Shown: in pieces, positions 46,341 through 57,686 of the stretch
How the letters are laid out: the number at the start of each line of letters is the position of its first letter
Position numbering within the stretch: the first letter of the stretch is position 1
Source of the DNA: Anthoceros angustus
Lineage: Eukaryota > Streptophyta > Anthocerotopsida > Anthocerotales > Anthocerotaceae
Length of the DNA stretch: 64,000 bases
NCBI GenBank assembly: GCA_010909165.1
Contig: MU008183.1
Span: 496,001-560,000 of the forward strand
Direction of reading: 5' to 3'
Translations under genes and position numbers: made by a program
The notes under the pieces: generated by a model
Seen by the model: the letters and a program-made list of their open reading frames with translations, nothing else
What the model was told of the DNA's origin: nothing
Database searches by the model: none

Positions 46341-47596
46341 ACCCCCTCCTCTAAGGCGTTCCACACGTAATAGACCGCCAAGCCATCTATGGAAAAATCC
46401 ACCCTCCGTCCCTAGAGATTCTTTTTCTCGTCAAGCAACCATTCCACCTGTAGAAGCACCAATTCACGCTCAAGCCCAGCCTGACTACGCAGACCCAGTC
46501 CAGCTTGCTCGCATCAAGCTCTTTCAAAGAATTGAAATGCAAGATGTACCGCAAGCATAGAAGAAGCCCTTAGTACGCCCGAGTGGAAGGCATATGTCCA
46601 AATTAACACGACTCCTTAATTGCCAATAATACCGGAAGCTCACCGACACACTGCACTCGCAAACCAATTTTTGTAAATGGACCTCGAAGAATAGATTACC
46701 CACAAAAGAGCTACCCAACATCACACCCTTTGGTATTTGGGACGGGGCTGAGCCCGGATCTCCCATATCGTAATCTTGGCAGTCGGCATTTGCTCACATC
46801 CTTGACATTAGCGCAAATGGGACGCCGACAAGGGCAAAACTCCTCTTTGTCGGGTATTCGGATCGAGCCAAGGCATATCGCCTTTTTGACCTTTCCACCC
46901 GTGAGGTAATACTCTAGAAGTGTCCACTTCCATGAATCCCTGCTGCTCAACTCCTATGTAGCCTCTTTGTCGTCCCCCTCCACGCTCCTAGCATGTCGTT
47001 TCTCCACATGGATTCCCTCTTGCTCTTGAGGGGCCACACTCTCTGACGGCGACCAAGTCCAAGAGGAGAACCCCGGTATTTCGCTCCAGTGGCCCAAGCA
47101 CCACCACATGTTTCAGCCGGCCAGTCTGACCCGTACTACCTCCTCCACAACTACACCAGTTCTAGATCACCACACCATCATGTGATAGATAACCAAGACT
47201 TAGACATGAATCATATCCCGATGGTCGAGGTACCGCAAAACCTTAACCCCCTCCTCTAAGGCGTTCCACGTAATAGACCGCTAAGCCATCTATGGAAAAA
47301 TCCACCCTCCGTCCCTAGAGATTCTTTTTCTCGTCAAGCAACCATTCCACCTGTAGAAGCACCAATTCACGCTCAAGCCCAGCCTGACTACGCAGACCCA
47401 GTCCAGCTTGCTCTGCATCAAGCTCTTTCAGCAATTGAAATGCAAGATGTACCTGCAAGCATAGAAGAAGCCCTTAGTACGCCCGAGTGGAAGGCATATG
47501 TCCAGTCTGAATACGACTCCTTAATTGCCAATAATACCTGGAAGCTCACCGACCTGCCTGCTGGACGCAAACCAATTTTTTGTAAATGGACCTTCG
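45747..47596 (+). repeat. Copia B tandem duplication (939 and 911 bp units)
   Basis: 45,747-46,685 and 46,686-47,596 are direct repeats of integrase end, linker and RT start. GAAGAA occurs at the junction and at both parent ends. The two overlapping ends are also recognisable by GCATAGAAGAAGCCCTTAGT at about 46,555 and 47,459. The units differ by many 1-3 bp indels. Confidence 0.88.
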
Positions 47597-48215
47597 GAAG
47601 AAAACTCAACCCCGATGGGACTGTTTCAAGGTACAAGTCCAGACTGGTAGCCCATGGCTTCACCCAGGTACCAGGCTTTGATTATGAGGAGAACAGACTG
47701 TTCAGCCCTGTGGTGAAGGCAACCTCAATCAGGATACTGCTAGCCTTCGCAGCCCATCATCACCTGCACATCCACCAGGTAGATGTAAAAACGGCATTCT
47801 TGTATGGCACACTACACGAAGATATCTATATGCTTCAACCACCAGGCTTCATCAAGGACAGCAGAAAAGTGTGCAAACTACTCAAGTCTATTTACGGACT
47901 TAAGCAATCTGCACAAGTATGGAACGAAACTGTGGACACGTACCTAAAGAAGTGCGGTTTCATTCCCCTCATCTCCGACACCAGCGTCTACATTCTGAGA
48001 ACAAAGGACAAGTTCGCAATAGTCACACTGTACGTTGACGACAACTTCGTTTTTGGAGACAGTCCCGAGATTATCCAGTATGTGAAAGACCTCCTGTCAA
48101 AGGAGTATGACGTTGTAGACATGGGACCCCTACGGTATGCACTAGGGGTACAGTTCGAACACAACAAGGAGGACCACTCTTTCTTCATGCATCAAGAACA
48201 TTATGTAAATCAATT
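47440..48215 (+). pseudogene. Copia B reverse transcriptase, 5' part
   Basis: Frame from 47,440 holds WKAYVQSEYDSLIANNTW, KWTFGRKLNPDGTVSRYKSR, HQVDVKTAFLYGTLHEDIYM (first Asp), LKSIYGLKQSAQVWNE and LYVDDNFVFGD (YVDD). It is cut by Element II at 48,215 and resumes at 60,115. Apart from that insertion the catalytic core is intact. Confidence 0.93.
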
Positions 48216-48250
48216 ATCAGTGTCTGGGTAGAAAGGGGTTTCTCCAGTAA
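48216..48250 (+). repeat. Element II left TIR
   Basis: ATCAGTGTCTGGGTAGAAAG and 15 further bases; inverted match to 60,076-60,110 at 32 of 35 positions. Confidence 0.95.
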
Positions 48251-48537
48251 CCCCTTCTTGCACATGTCTAGGGATGGACCCCTTTTTGCGCCATGCAAAA
48301 TCCGAACACAAATCGGCTAGTATGTAGCAAACCCTCGTGTTTTTCCTATAACTAAGAAGCAGTTGCGGACACATAATGTGTGTTATTGAAATGTACAGCA
48401 ATAATGACAGCATGAAACCATAGTCCACCTTGTGGACTTGTGTATATCAGGAAAAATATTACGGTTAAATGCGCAAACATGTGCGCGCCCTCTACACCAA
48501 TGCCTAATTTATGTTCACATTCTCAATCAGTTACTCC
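48251..48537. other. Element II left subterminal region
   Basis: No gene. One GC word, ATGTGCGCGC, at about 48,479 resembles the array motif. Confidence 0.5.
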
Positions 48538-48939
48538 TCAAGCGTTTGTGTTTCGATCTCGGGACAATAATGTCATCGTTGATAGGCATGGCGAGGATCG
48601 TGAACCGCAAGATTTTGATCGATGGGTTTGCCCTATAAATCCGCCCATGCCAAGCGTCGTAAATCTTTGAATGTCCCAAGTGGGATCCTTCACCGCTGTT
48701 TCTTGCTCATCGACACGCTTCTTTGGTGTTTGATTCTTTCGTTGTTGCTTTCTCCTTTTTCTTACATGGTCCACAGGATTGACTCAAATCCACGAAGATC
48801 GATGGGAGCGGAAGTGCCATGAGTTAAATGAAGAAAGCGGCCTGGACTTGATAGACCTTCCGCTAACTCCTTTGCGAAAACCGGATGCCCTCGCTTATGT
48901 GGCTTGGTTGTCGGTTCTTCCTCATCACTGGGAAAACCT

Positions 48940-49060
48940 CATGCCCTTATCCGATCAATGAAAATGGTGCTTCTTTGCTCGGTCGATGGCGATGCAATTG
49001 CGGCCTTCCAATAATCTTTGCCAATATACGCCGCTCCGAGCACCCATCTATTACCCACTC
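48940..49060 (-). pseudogene. Motif I-like end of the methyltransferase domain, Element II
   Basis: Broken minus frames read VIDGCSE and, in another frame, GRNCIAIDRAKKHHF. Amino-methyltransferases end with VLDxFxGxGTT...A...GRxxIGIE, so this fits the last strand-turn-strand of a beta-class enzyme lying C-terminal to motif IV. It is short and frameshifted. Confidence 0.4.
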
Positions 49061-49308
49061 CCTCTCTCCGTGAAAAGGTCATAGCGGAACCATAAGCCCT
49101 ATTGGTTTACGGTAAGGGTTTACAACATGTCCATCGTTTGACACATTCAAAAGTTTCTTCACGACGTGTCTAATGAAAGCGGGCATGGCTCAATCTCCCG
49201 ATGCCTTTGTTGCACGCATTTCCTCATATCTTGACGGTAGGGTGGACACCATACCCTCTTGTAAAATATTCACAATTCTCATATAGACCTTCATCGCAAT
49301 TAAATTAT

Positions 49309-51082
49309 CTTTCTCCCACACCATGGTATAAACACCCCACAAGACACCATTTACGCGGCGCATTCGACGTCACGCATCGATCCGGACCATGCATAAATAC
49401 CACTCGAAAGGTTTTGCAGACCGTTACCGTCATGAACCCATCCATGATTTTTTCATAATCTTCGGATGTCATCTCCTCGATCCGTGATTCGACACATTCC
49501 CTCTTGGCAAATCAACAACCAGCTTTGTATTCCGCTTTCCAAGATAGCCGCCATTTCGCGAATATCACCGATAATTACTTGGTACGACTTTTCTGTTTGC
49601 TTTTTGGGACTTGGGCGTGGATAGTTTAGCATCATTGTCCTCCTCTGCTAATTCTCTCGAAGGTCTTCCACCCTCTTCCGGTTCCTTCTTTGCGTTGATA
49701 TGCTCTTTGAAGCTATCTCGAATGACTTTTCTTTGTACTCTTACACTGCTTCAAAAGTGCGAGTACCAAAAAGCATTGTGAAACTTGACAATGATGGGGA
49801 TGCGCAAACAAGTGCGCGCACCTAATCCATAGTACCCGATAGCGAGAATAACTTACGATGTGGTCGAAAACCGGTTGAAACTTTGCGATATCATCCGTGG
49901 TCAGTCGTGGGTACTCTCTCTCAACCTCGCAAATGACGACACCGTAAACCCGAGCTTTGTATCACATTTAACTTTTTGCCTTTATGATCCACGTCTTCAT
50001 GCCGCTCACGCTTAACTCTCCACGAATTACTTTCTCCGGTCGAGAGCATAATCCGTTCGCCTCTCCGAGGCATTCTCGAACACCCACTTGATTCGTCGCA
50101 TGCATTGGCTTTACAATAAGATTCGGATCTCGCTTCGTTCAGTTCGGGCACGCGTTTGATTTCCTCTTTGCTGCCTTTTTGCGGTTTCCTGCTCTGCTTC
50201 TTTCTCCCACACCATGGTATAAACACCCCACAAGACACCATTTACGCGGCGCATTCGACGTCCCGCATCCGATCCGGACCATGCATGAATACCACTCAAA
50301 GGTTTTGCGGTTCATCATGAACCCATCCATGATTTTTTCATAATCTTCGGATGTCATCTCCTGATCCCAGGATTCGACACATTCCCTCTTGGCAAATCAA
50401 CAACCAGCAGTTTGTATTCCCGCTTTCCAAGATAGCCGGCCATTTCGCGAATATCACCAGTAATTACTTGGTACCTGACTTTCTGTTTGCTTTTTGGGAC
50501 TTGGAACGTGGATAGTTTAGCATCATTGTCCTCCTCTGCTAATTCTCTCTGAAGGTCTTCCACCCTCTTCCGGTTCCTTCTTTGCGTTGATATGCTCTTT
50601 GAAGCTATCTCGAATGACTTTTCTTTGTACTCTTACGCTTCAAAGTCTGCGAGTACCAAAAAGCATTGTGAAATTTGACAATGATGGGGATGCGCAAACA
50701 AGTGCGCACCTAATCCATAATGCCGATAGCGAGAATAACTTACGATGTGGTCGAAAACCGGTTGAAACTTTGCGATATCATCCGCCGAAAGTGCCGTGGG
50801 TACTCTCTCAACCTCTCGCAAATGACGACACCGTAAACCCGAAGTCGTTTGTATCACATTTAACTTTTTGCCTTTATGATCCACGTCTTCATGCCGCTCA
50901 CGCTTAACTCTCCGAATTACTTTCTCCGGTCGAGAGCATAATCCGTTCGCCACCTCTCCGGAGGCATTCTCGAACACCCGCCATTCGTGCATTGGCTTTA
51001 CAATAAGATTCGGATCTCGTGATTCGAGTTCGAGGCACGTTTGGATTTCCTCTTTGCTGCCTTTTTGCCTTTCCTAGCTCAC
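49309..51082. repeat. Tandem duplication in Element II gene 1 (901 and 873 bp)
   Basis: Units 49,309-50,209 and 50,210-51,082. The 10-mer CTTTCTCCCA lies at the start of each unit and again at 51,083-51,092, so the exchange points share 10 bp. Unit 1 is the more degraded. Confidence 0.92.
50354..50563 (-). pseudogene. Motif IV-like block of the methyltransferase domain, Element II
   Basis: Reads YQVITGDIREMAGYLG, then YKLLVVDLPRGNV. In another frame WDQEMTSEDYEKIMDGF follows, as after motif IV in N4/N6 methylases. The decayed duplicate at 49,453-49,635 keeps YQVIIGDIREMA. DLPRG replaces the catalytic DPPY in both Element I and Element II. Confidence 0.5.
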
Positions 51083-51716
51083 CTTTCTCCCAAAGGTCGA
51101 ATACTTCATCCACCCTATCCCAGACATGCGCCGGGACACTCGCAATGCAGAGCACAGCAGTTTTCTGGTCTACCAACCGCTGCATATCTTCACGGTCTGC
51201 GGCATCCCCGATCACGCCGAGCATCCTGTACAGATTGTATTTCCAGTCCATAGTAATGTTAACGCCATCCGCAGCCGCAATCTTCATCTCATCGTGGATG
51301 TATCGAACTTGCTCGATGAAAGACATCCGTTTCCTGAAATCGGCCTTTACATTGTGATCCGTTGCCAAACATCTCATCTCGGCTTGCGTCAACCCGGCAT
51401 AGATATGGGCTTCCATATATTGGTAGTGCGAATTCTCCGGGTCCTCGGCATATAGTCTCTGGAAAGCATAGAAGCTGTGATTTCCTCCTAAGACTCCCAT
51501 AGTGTATTGTTGTTTCTTCAGCTTATCCTTATCGTAGTCGTCGACTGTTGGGCACTCTCTTGGGTCTATCATACAAAGCAGGGGAAGTACTCCTTCTTGC
51601 ACTGGTCCCTTTTTTATTTCTCGGAGAAGATGTTTTCCCCAAGACTCATCTACTCTTCTGATTTGAGCATCTCGGGTTAAATAATCAGCGCTTCTCAGCT
51701 TGGTGATGGCAACCAT
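50904..51716 (-). CDS. ParB/Srx-like domain ORF of Element II (270 codons)
   Basis: A clean frame with strand VLPLLCMIDPREC, then MGVLGGNHSFYAFQRLY (the G-x-H-S turn and helix), YMEAHIYAGLTQAEMRCLATDHN (strand, then E.R helix and terminal Asn) and a long helical tail. The order matches the ParB/sulfiredoxin-like domain, and the same residues are kept in Element I (GGNHSF, YVLAGLTEDEMR, ATDHN), so the site is under common constraint. ParB-like domains are CTPases or nucleases in bacteria; activity here is unknown. The first Met is a convenience and the gene may extend upstream. Confidence 0.65.
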   Translation of the reverse strand: MVAITKLRSADYLTRDAQIRRVDESWGKHLLREIKKGPVQEGVLPLLCMIDPRECPTVDDYDKDKLKKQQYTMGVLGGNHSFYAFQRLYAEDPENSHYQYMEAHIYAGLTQAEMRCLATDHNVKADFRKRMSFIEQVRYIHDEMKIAAADGVNITMDWKYNLYRMLGVIGDAADREDMQRLVDQKTAVLCIASVPAHVWDRVDEVFDLWEKGELGKAKRQQRGNPNVPRTRITRSESYCKANARMAGVRECLRRGGERIMLSTGESNSES

Positions 51717-52539
51717 GTCCGTGTGAGGGATGCATCTCTTCTTGTGTCTTGACTCCGGTTGGTTGAGAGGATCCCTTACTGCGCTCCACTCTATCGTTAT
51801 ACATCATCGCTTTTGTAATCACTCGCCCGATTGCGGACTATTGTCCTCGTCGGTATCGTAGCCCTCTTCACGCTTTTGCCCTTGCCTTTCTTTTCACAGT
51901 AGTGTCGAACAATTTCCTGAAGATCCTCCTCTGTGTCCTCGTCTTGGGTTACATTCGCCTTTCTTCGCCTTCTTCTCTTTCGTGATATATCCCTTTGCTC
52001 TTTCGCCTTGGATACAGCGGATGTTTTCTAGACTCTTCAATATTTGTTCTGCTGATGGCAAGAACAACTGATTTTTGGATGCATTTGAGGACCGTTTGGA
52101 TAGTCCCTCACTTTGGGTCTCCTCATTCCTATTCATCTCAGCTTGGGCGTTCAAACCCACGGCTTCAACATCCGCCTCCTCATCGTCTGCTCCCTCCTCT
52201 TCGCGATCCCCACTATCTGCTTCATCCTCAACCTCTCTATCCAGTGGCGCTTCATACCTTTCGGTATCTTGGTCCATGGAGTCTTCGTCGGATAGTTCTT
52301 CCTCCATAGCTGCAGACGACGGCGGCTTAGCAGATGTTGCAAATTGCAGCCGTCTTCCTTCCGCTGCCTTCTCCACAATAGGTTGACCACCCACAGCTTC
52401 GTCGGCCATCTTTGTCATAATTAAGCCAACTACGATCTCTTTGCGGAGAAACGTCAGGGCATTCACAAACGTCTGTGAAGAAAAAACCAGAAGAGGATTA
52501 CCATCCCGCCGGCAAAAAATTGAACAATGGAACACAACT

Positions 52540-52972
52540 GCACAAGCACGGCGGCGGGATGGCGGTGCGCGCACATGTGCGCGCACCATGGGCCCCGGAG
52601 GCGGGATGGCGGTGCGCGCACATGGCGCGCGCACCATGGGCCCCGGAGGCGGTGCGCGCACGCGCGCGCGCGCACTTGTGCGCGCGCGCGCGCGCGCACA
52701 TGGCGCGCACTGCGCCGGCGGATGGCGGTGCGCGCACTTGTGCGCGCCGGAGGCGGGATGGCGGTGCGCGCGCATGCGCGCACCATGGGCGGCGCGCATG
52801 CGCGCACCATGGGCCCCGGAGGCGGGATGGCGGTGCGCGCATGCGCGCGCACGCGGCCCCGGAGGCGGTGCGGCGCACTTGTGCGCACCATGGGCCCCGG
52901 AGGCGGGATGGCGGGGAGGTGGGGGCGGGAGGTGGGGGCGGTGCGCGCGCATGTGCGCGCACCGGCATAGAG
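52540..52972. repeat. GC array 1 in Element II
   Basis: About 430 bp of the words GCGGGATGGCGGTGCGCGCA, CATGTGCGCGCACC and ATGGGCCCCGGAG in irregular tandem. CCATGG, GGGCCC, GTGCGCGCAC and (GC)n are all self-complementary. The array keeps frames open on both strands (for example 52,441-53,154 plus), which is a composition effect, not evidence of coding. Confidence 0.92.
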
Positions 52973-53059
52973 GGGCCTTTGGTGCACAAGAGCGCCGAGG
53001 CGGCCTATCCTTCAAACCACTCAAAGTTAGACGAAAACATAGAATTAAGCTCACCTTGT

Positions 53060-53799
53060 CTAGTGTAAGAGCAACGTCAAGTCCACATCCTCGGTCCGTG
53101 TGTTGCGTCTACAATCAACTTGTCCGCTCAAGACAAGCATCCGATGACAATTAGAAGTCTTCATGTAAAACTTCTCTTTCATAGTGCAGATCAAAAGCTT
53201 CACTCTCACATTTGATCTGACTTCGTACTTCCAAGCCCATAGAATGTAGCCCACCACTATCTTCTGTGTCTTCAACACGTCCATGTATCCATTGACCCAT
53301 AACACTGGGATTGGATCAAAGTTGGCCTGAGTGGAATCAGTACCTTCTTCATGGATGCACCATTCCTTGTCAAGTAGACCTTGTTCAGGAAGATGCGCAC
53401 ATATCTCCTTCAAGGCAGTCCTTTCTCGCGAGGTGAAAGGGTTCTCGAGCGTAGTGCACGGAACAATGCCTAATTGTCAAACAATGTCCGGGTACTATCT
53501 TGACTAACCCGGATGCTCCCTTGACCTCTTCTTCCCTTCTGAAGCCCCTTGGGACGCTCCACTCTTCCCTTGGGAGTGCCCATGGCGGTGCGCACTTGTG
53601 CGCGCACCATGGGCCCTTGGGCGCGCCTTGAGGTTTCTGCACCACCTGTGCCATCACCCCCCTGTGCCTTCCCCCGTTTCCCAGCAGCCCTTGCCTCGGC
53701 CTGTGCATCGTTTCGCTTTCGCTTGGAGGGAGGTTGCTGTGGAGGATGGTCCACTACGTTGGCGTGCTTCGCACGGACTTTTCTCCCACTACTTGACAT
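53060..53799 (-). pseudogene. Element II gene 2: basic N-terminal protein of unknown function
   Basis: Starts MSSSGRKVRAKHANVVDH with SKRKRNDAQAEARAAGKRGK, a likely nuclear localisation signal. After a frame change near 53,400 it continues with HLPEQGLLDKEWCIHEEG, PIPVLWVNGYMDV and YILWAWKYEVRSNV. It occupies the same place and orientation as gene 2 of Element I. No domain is recognised. A GC word (GTGCGCACTTGTGCGCGCAC, 53,587) lies within the N-terminal coding part. Confidence 0.5.
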
Positions 53800-54054
53800 A
53801 TCTGGAATCAAAAACACGCAGGAATGAAAATCGGCCACATGTTAGCAACTGTCCGTAGAGAATACAATTTAAGGGGCACCAACCTGCTATTTCGCAATTC
53901 TCAAGAAGGTGGGTGATGATTCTTGCAGAATCCTGCGAGAACACACGTTTCACACCCTCTCGATGGAGAGCCTCCGCCCTGTTTCCTGCAAATCACCAAA
54001 ACATTTTCATTGTATCAGATTATGAACGACGAATCATTCGGCATGCCCTTAGGC

Positions 54055-55770
54055 GCGCTTGTGGAAGCCCGAGGGCACGCCCTTCGGAGGAACATGTGGG
54101 CATGTCCTTCGGAACGCCATTGGGCGCGCCCTTGAGCACGACCTTGGGCGCGCCTGTGGGCACGCCCTTGGGCAGGCCCTTGGGCGCGCCCATGACCACG
54201 CCATGGGCACGCCCGCCCATGGCCGCCCATGGCGGCCCTGGGCGCGCCCATGGCCATGGCCATGGGCGCCCATGGGCACGCCATGGCACGCCATGGCCGC
54301 CCTCGGGCGCCCATGGCCATGGGCGCCCTGGGCGCGCCCAGCCATGGCACGCCATGGCGCCTGGCGCGCCATGGGCGCCCAGCCATGGCGCGCCCAGGCG
54401 CGCCCAGCCATGGCGCCCATGGGCGCGCACGCCCTTGGGCGCCCTGGGCGCCCATGGCACGCCTGGCGCCTGGGCACGCCCAGGCGCGCCCATGGCAGCC
54501 CTGGCGCCCGGGCGCCTGGCAGCCCTGGGCGCCCATGGCCGAGCCCTGGGCGCCATGGCACGCCTGGGCACGCCTGGCGAGCCCTGGGCGCCCATGGCAG
54601 CCATGGCCCTGGGCGCCTGGCGCGCCATGGCCATGGCGCCATGGGCGCGCCATGGCTGCCCTGGGCGCCATGGCACGCCATGGCGGGGCCATGGCGCCCA
54701 TGGCGAGCCCTTGGGAGTGCCCATGGCACGCCCTTGGGCGCAGGCGCGCCATGGCCGAGCCCTTGGGCACGCCATGGCCATGGCGCGCCCATGGCAGCCC
54801 TGGCGCCATGGCGCCCATGGCAGCCCTGGGCGCGCCCATGGCTGGGCGCCATGGCTGCGCCATGGGCACGCCATGGCGCGCCCATGGCGGCCCTGGGCGC
54901 CCATGGCGAGCCCTGGGCGCCCATGGCGAGCCCTGGGCGCCCATGGCGAGCCCTGGCGCCATGGCGCCTGGGCGCGCCCTGGGCGCCATGGCCAGCCCTG
55001 GCGCCCATGGCGCGCCCATGGCGGCCATGGGCGCCCATGGCGAGCCCTGGGCGCCCATGGCAGCCCTGGGCGCCTGGGCGCCCATGGCGCCTGGGCGCCA
55101 TGGCAGCCCTGGGCGCGCCCTGGGCGCCACGCGCCATGGCGCTCGGCGCCCATGGCGAGCCCTGGGCGCCCATGGCGAGCCCTGGCGCCCATGGCGAGCC
55201 CTGGGCGCCCATGGCGAGCCCTGGGCGCCCATGGCGAGCCCTGGCGCGCGCCCTGGGCGCCATGGCCAGCCCTGGCGCCATGGCGCCTGGGCGCGCCCAT
55301 GGCGCCTGGGCGCCTGGGCGCCCTTGGGCGCCATGGCGCGCCCATGGCAGCCCTGGGCGCCCATGGGCACGCCATGGCGAGCCCTGGGCGCGCCCATGGC
55401 AGCCCTGGGCGCGCCATGGCCATGGCCATGGCGCGCCCATGGCCGCCATGGGCCCTTGGGCCGCCCATGGCAGCCCTGGCGCCAGGCGCGCGCCATGGCG
55501 GCCCTGGGCGCCATGGCTGTGCCCTTGGGCCGCCCATGGCGGCGCCTCAGGCGCGCCTGGCGCCTGGCGCGCCCAGGCACGCCTGGCGCGCCATGGCACG
55601 CCTGGCACGCCATGGCTGGGCCTGGCGCCATGGCCATGGGCCCTTGGGCGCGCCATGACCACGCCATGGCCAGGCTCTCCGAGATTCAGAGGCTCACCGA
55701 GATTCAGAGGCGCTTGTGGAAGCCCGAGGCACGCCATGGCCATGGCGCCCATGGCGCCTGGGCGCCCTTG
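54055..55770. repeat. GC array 2 in Element II: 1.7 kb of CCATGGGCGC-type words
   Basis: Built almost only from the words CATGGCGCC, CATGGGCGC, GCCCTGGGCGCC, GGCGCGCCC and GGCACGCC in irregular order. Nearly all are palindromic or pair with each other, so both strands read alike. The array is flanked by a direct repeat of GCGCTTGTGGAAGCCCGAGG (54,055-54,074 and 55,710-55,729). It lies in the spacer between gene 2 and the transposase gene. Confidence 0.95.
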
Positions 55771-57306
55771 CCTCCAATCGCAAATCCCAAATCCTGGATG
55801 CACACGGTGATATAAGACTGAGACTGCGCACCGCGCCCAAGGGCCCTTTGGAGCAAACCCTAAAAACGGGCTCTTCCCGTTTTTTTGGGTGCCATCGGTT
55901 AATATGGAACCATGGTTAATTAACTAGGCTTGAACCCTGACTGGTTTAACCAAGGGTTAAGTAACCTGGGGTTTACTATACTTTGCCGGCGTCGGGTTGC
56001 CGTTGCGAGAGTTTATTTTGTGGCGGCTGTCATCATGTCCAACCATGAAGTCCCCTAATTTGAACGTTCGGATTACGGGGCCACTATCCTTTTTCACATT
56101 CTCCTCTCATACCGTGTGGGCACCTTCATCTAGCATACAGCAATGCAGAGCCCTTCGAAACATATGGCAAAATCGGGGGGGAAGCGGCATGGCATTCGGT
56201 TGCGGGCGACGCGGAATGTAGAAGACAGTTGCAGGAGCGGTTTCAAATCGCCTCGGGAGAGTGGGCATCGAGACATCGCGCACAGGTTCGCTGTTATGGA
56301 TACGACGCCTGATGCTTCTATTCCAAAACGGGTAATGGTCATGGATACGACTCCATTAGAGAATGACGGAAGTTCTTCTTTCCCAAGGCCTAATCTTTTT
56401 GACAGCATACCGGAACAAGGAAGTGGCCAGGACGTGGATCTCGCAGCCAGAGAAGATGCTCTCAAACGGCGCCGGCTATTCTCTGATGCGACAGACGAAG
56501 ACGTTTCCACTGTTCCATCGGAAGATTGCGACATCATTGACGGTGGTTTTGGAGGACTTCGAGCAAACTTCAATCCCAAAGCTTTGTCGGAGACTTTCGT
56601 GCAGGCCAGCCCTCAAAAACGTCGGCAATATCCCAGCAGACGGTGGAAGCGTGCGCAAAGGTTGTGTTCTACTGAGCAAGTTCAGAGTGCATGGTCGTCG
56701 CATTGTTGTAGCAAAGGATGTTTGCTGAAAGTTGGAAGGAAACATATAGAAAACCTCAGGTATCGCTTCTTGGGAATGGGTCGAGAAACAGAGGCGTATT
56801 TGGAAAGTCTGCTTGAGGCAGTCCAAGTCGATCTCGACACAACAAAGGTGATCAACTACCTTCCGGAGACCGAGAACGCAATGTTGTGTTCGAAGTTTTC
56901 GCAAGGTGTTCTGCATTGGATGGAGAAGGTATCACGATCTGACGAACAGGGTTCTCCGGAACACACCATGGTCATCAGAAATGAAGGTCCAAGCCCGTCC
57001 AAAGCAAGACCATGTGCTAGAATGCATTGCTTGGATGGACCAATTTTTTAAGATAACTGCAGAGCGCATGCCAAACGTTGCAGTGTTCAACCTGCCTGAC
57101 TCCTATACGAAGGGCGAGATCTTCCAAGACTACAAACGGGAGGTGGCACGGGCAGGGATGTCAAACGTATCTCACTCTCATTTTTGCGCATTATGGAAGA
57201 TGCACTTCCCGAATGTCAAGATCCCAAAGTGCAGCCGCTTTTCCAAATGTGTACAGTGTGAAACTATCAAGACGGCCATTGATTCTGACGGATCGGCGAG
57301 ACCAAG

Positions 57307-57686
57307 GTAGGTCAAGTGCGCGCAAGTGCGCGCAAGTGCGCGCAAGTGCGCGCAAGTGCGCGCAAGTGCGCGCACTTGCGGGCCGCGGAGGAGTGCGCGC
57401 AAGTGCGCGCGCAAGTGCGCGCAAGTGCGCGCGCAAGTGCGCGCAAGTGCGCGCGCGCAAGTGCGCGCAAGTGCGAGCAAGTGCGCGCCAGTGCGCGCGC
57501 AAGTGCGCGCAAGTGCGCGCAAGTGCGCGCAAGTGCGCGCAAGTGCGCGCAAGTGCGCGCGCGCGCGCGCGCGCAAGTGCGCGCAAGTGCGCGCCCCTCC
57601 TTGCGAAAGTGGGAGCCCTATCTGCGCGCACTTATTCTCCCGCTATGCAATATACGAATCTCACATCTTCATGGTTTCTTTGGCAG
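57307..57686 (+). other. Possible intron holding GC array 3
   Basis: Donor AAG|GTAGGT and acceptor TTTGGCAG border 380 bp that interrupt the transposase between its Cys-rich and first acidic blocks. The flanking frames do not join perfectly in phase, so either a one-base error exists or the border is off. Confidence 0.45.
57313..57596. repeat. GC array 3: (GCGCAAGTGC)n in Element II
   Basis: About 28 units of the decamer CAAGTGCGCG, with some units expanded by extra GC pairs and one CAAGTGCGAG variant. Purine-pyrimidine alternation is strong. It lies wholly inside the possible intron. Confidence 0.97.

Larger units (their letters stand above)
48538..52418 (-). pseudogene. Element II gene 1: acidic / ParB-like / DNA-methyltransferase-like protein
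   Basis: Likely start is MTKMADEAVGG near 52,410 on the minus strand. An acidic segment follows (VEDEADSGDREEEGADDEEA, 51,894-52,418), then the ParB/Srx-like ORF (50,904-51,716), a conserved helical block (REVERVPTALSADDIAKFQP, about 50,770) and the methyltransferase-like block (GDIREM, VVDLPRG, 50,354-50,460). It ends in a degraded region with RNCIAIDRAKKHHF (about 48,960-49,010) and a basic tail (MDHVRKRRKQQRK). The middle is tandemly duplicated. Whether it was one polypeptide or two is uncertain because introns and frameshifts cannot be separated by eye. Confidence 0.6.

Noticed and set aside
52441-53154. Plus-strand frame of 237 codons over GC array 1
   Set aside because: Same cause as above; minus-strand gene 1 sequence and its Element I counterpart explain the flanks.
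52540-55770. CpG-island promoter
   Set aside because: The CpG density comes from tandem words, not from a promoter-like mixture; no start-site evidence.
53913-55815. Overlapping frames of 500-584 codons on both strands
   Set aside because: They exist in several frames on both strands at once because the array words are palindromic and lack stops. Composition is Gly/Ala/Pro/Arg/Trp/His repeats. Not genes.
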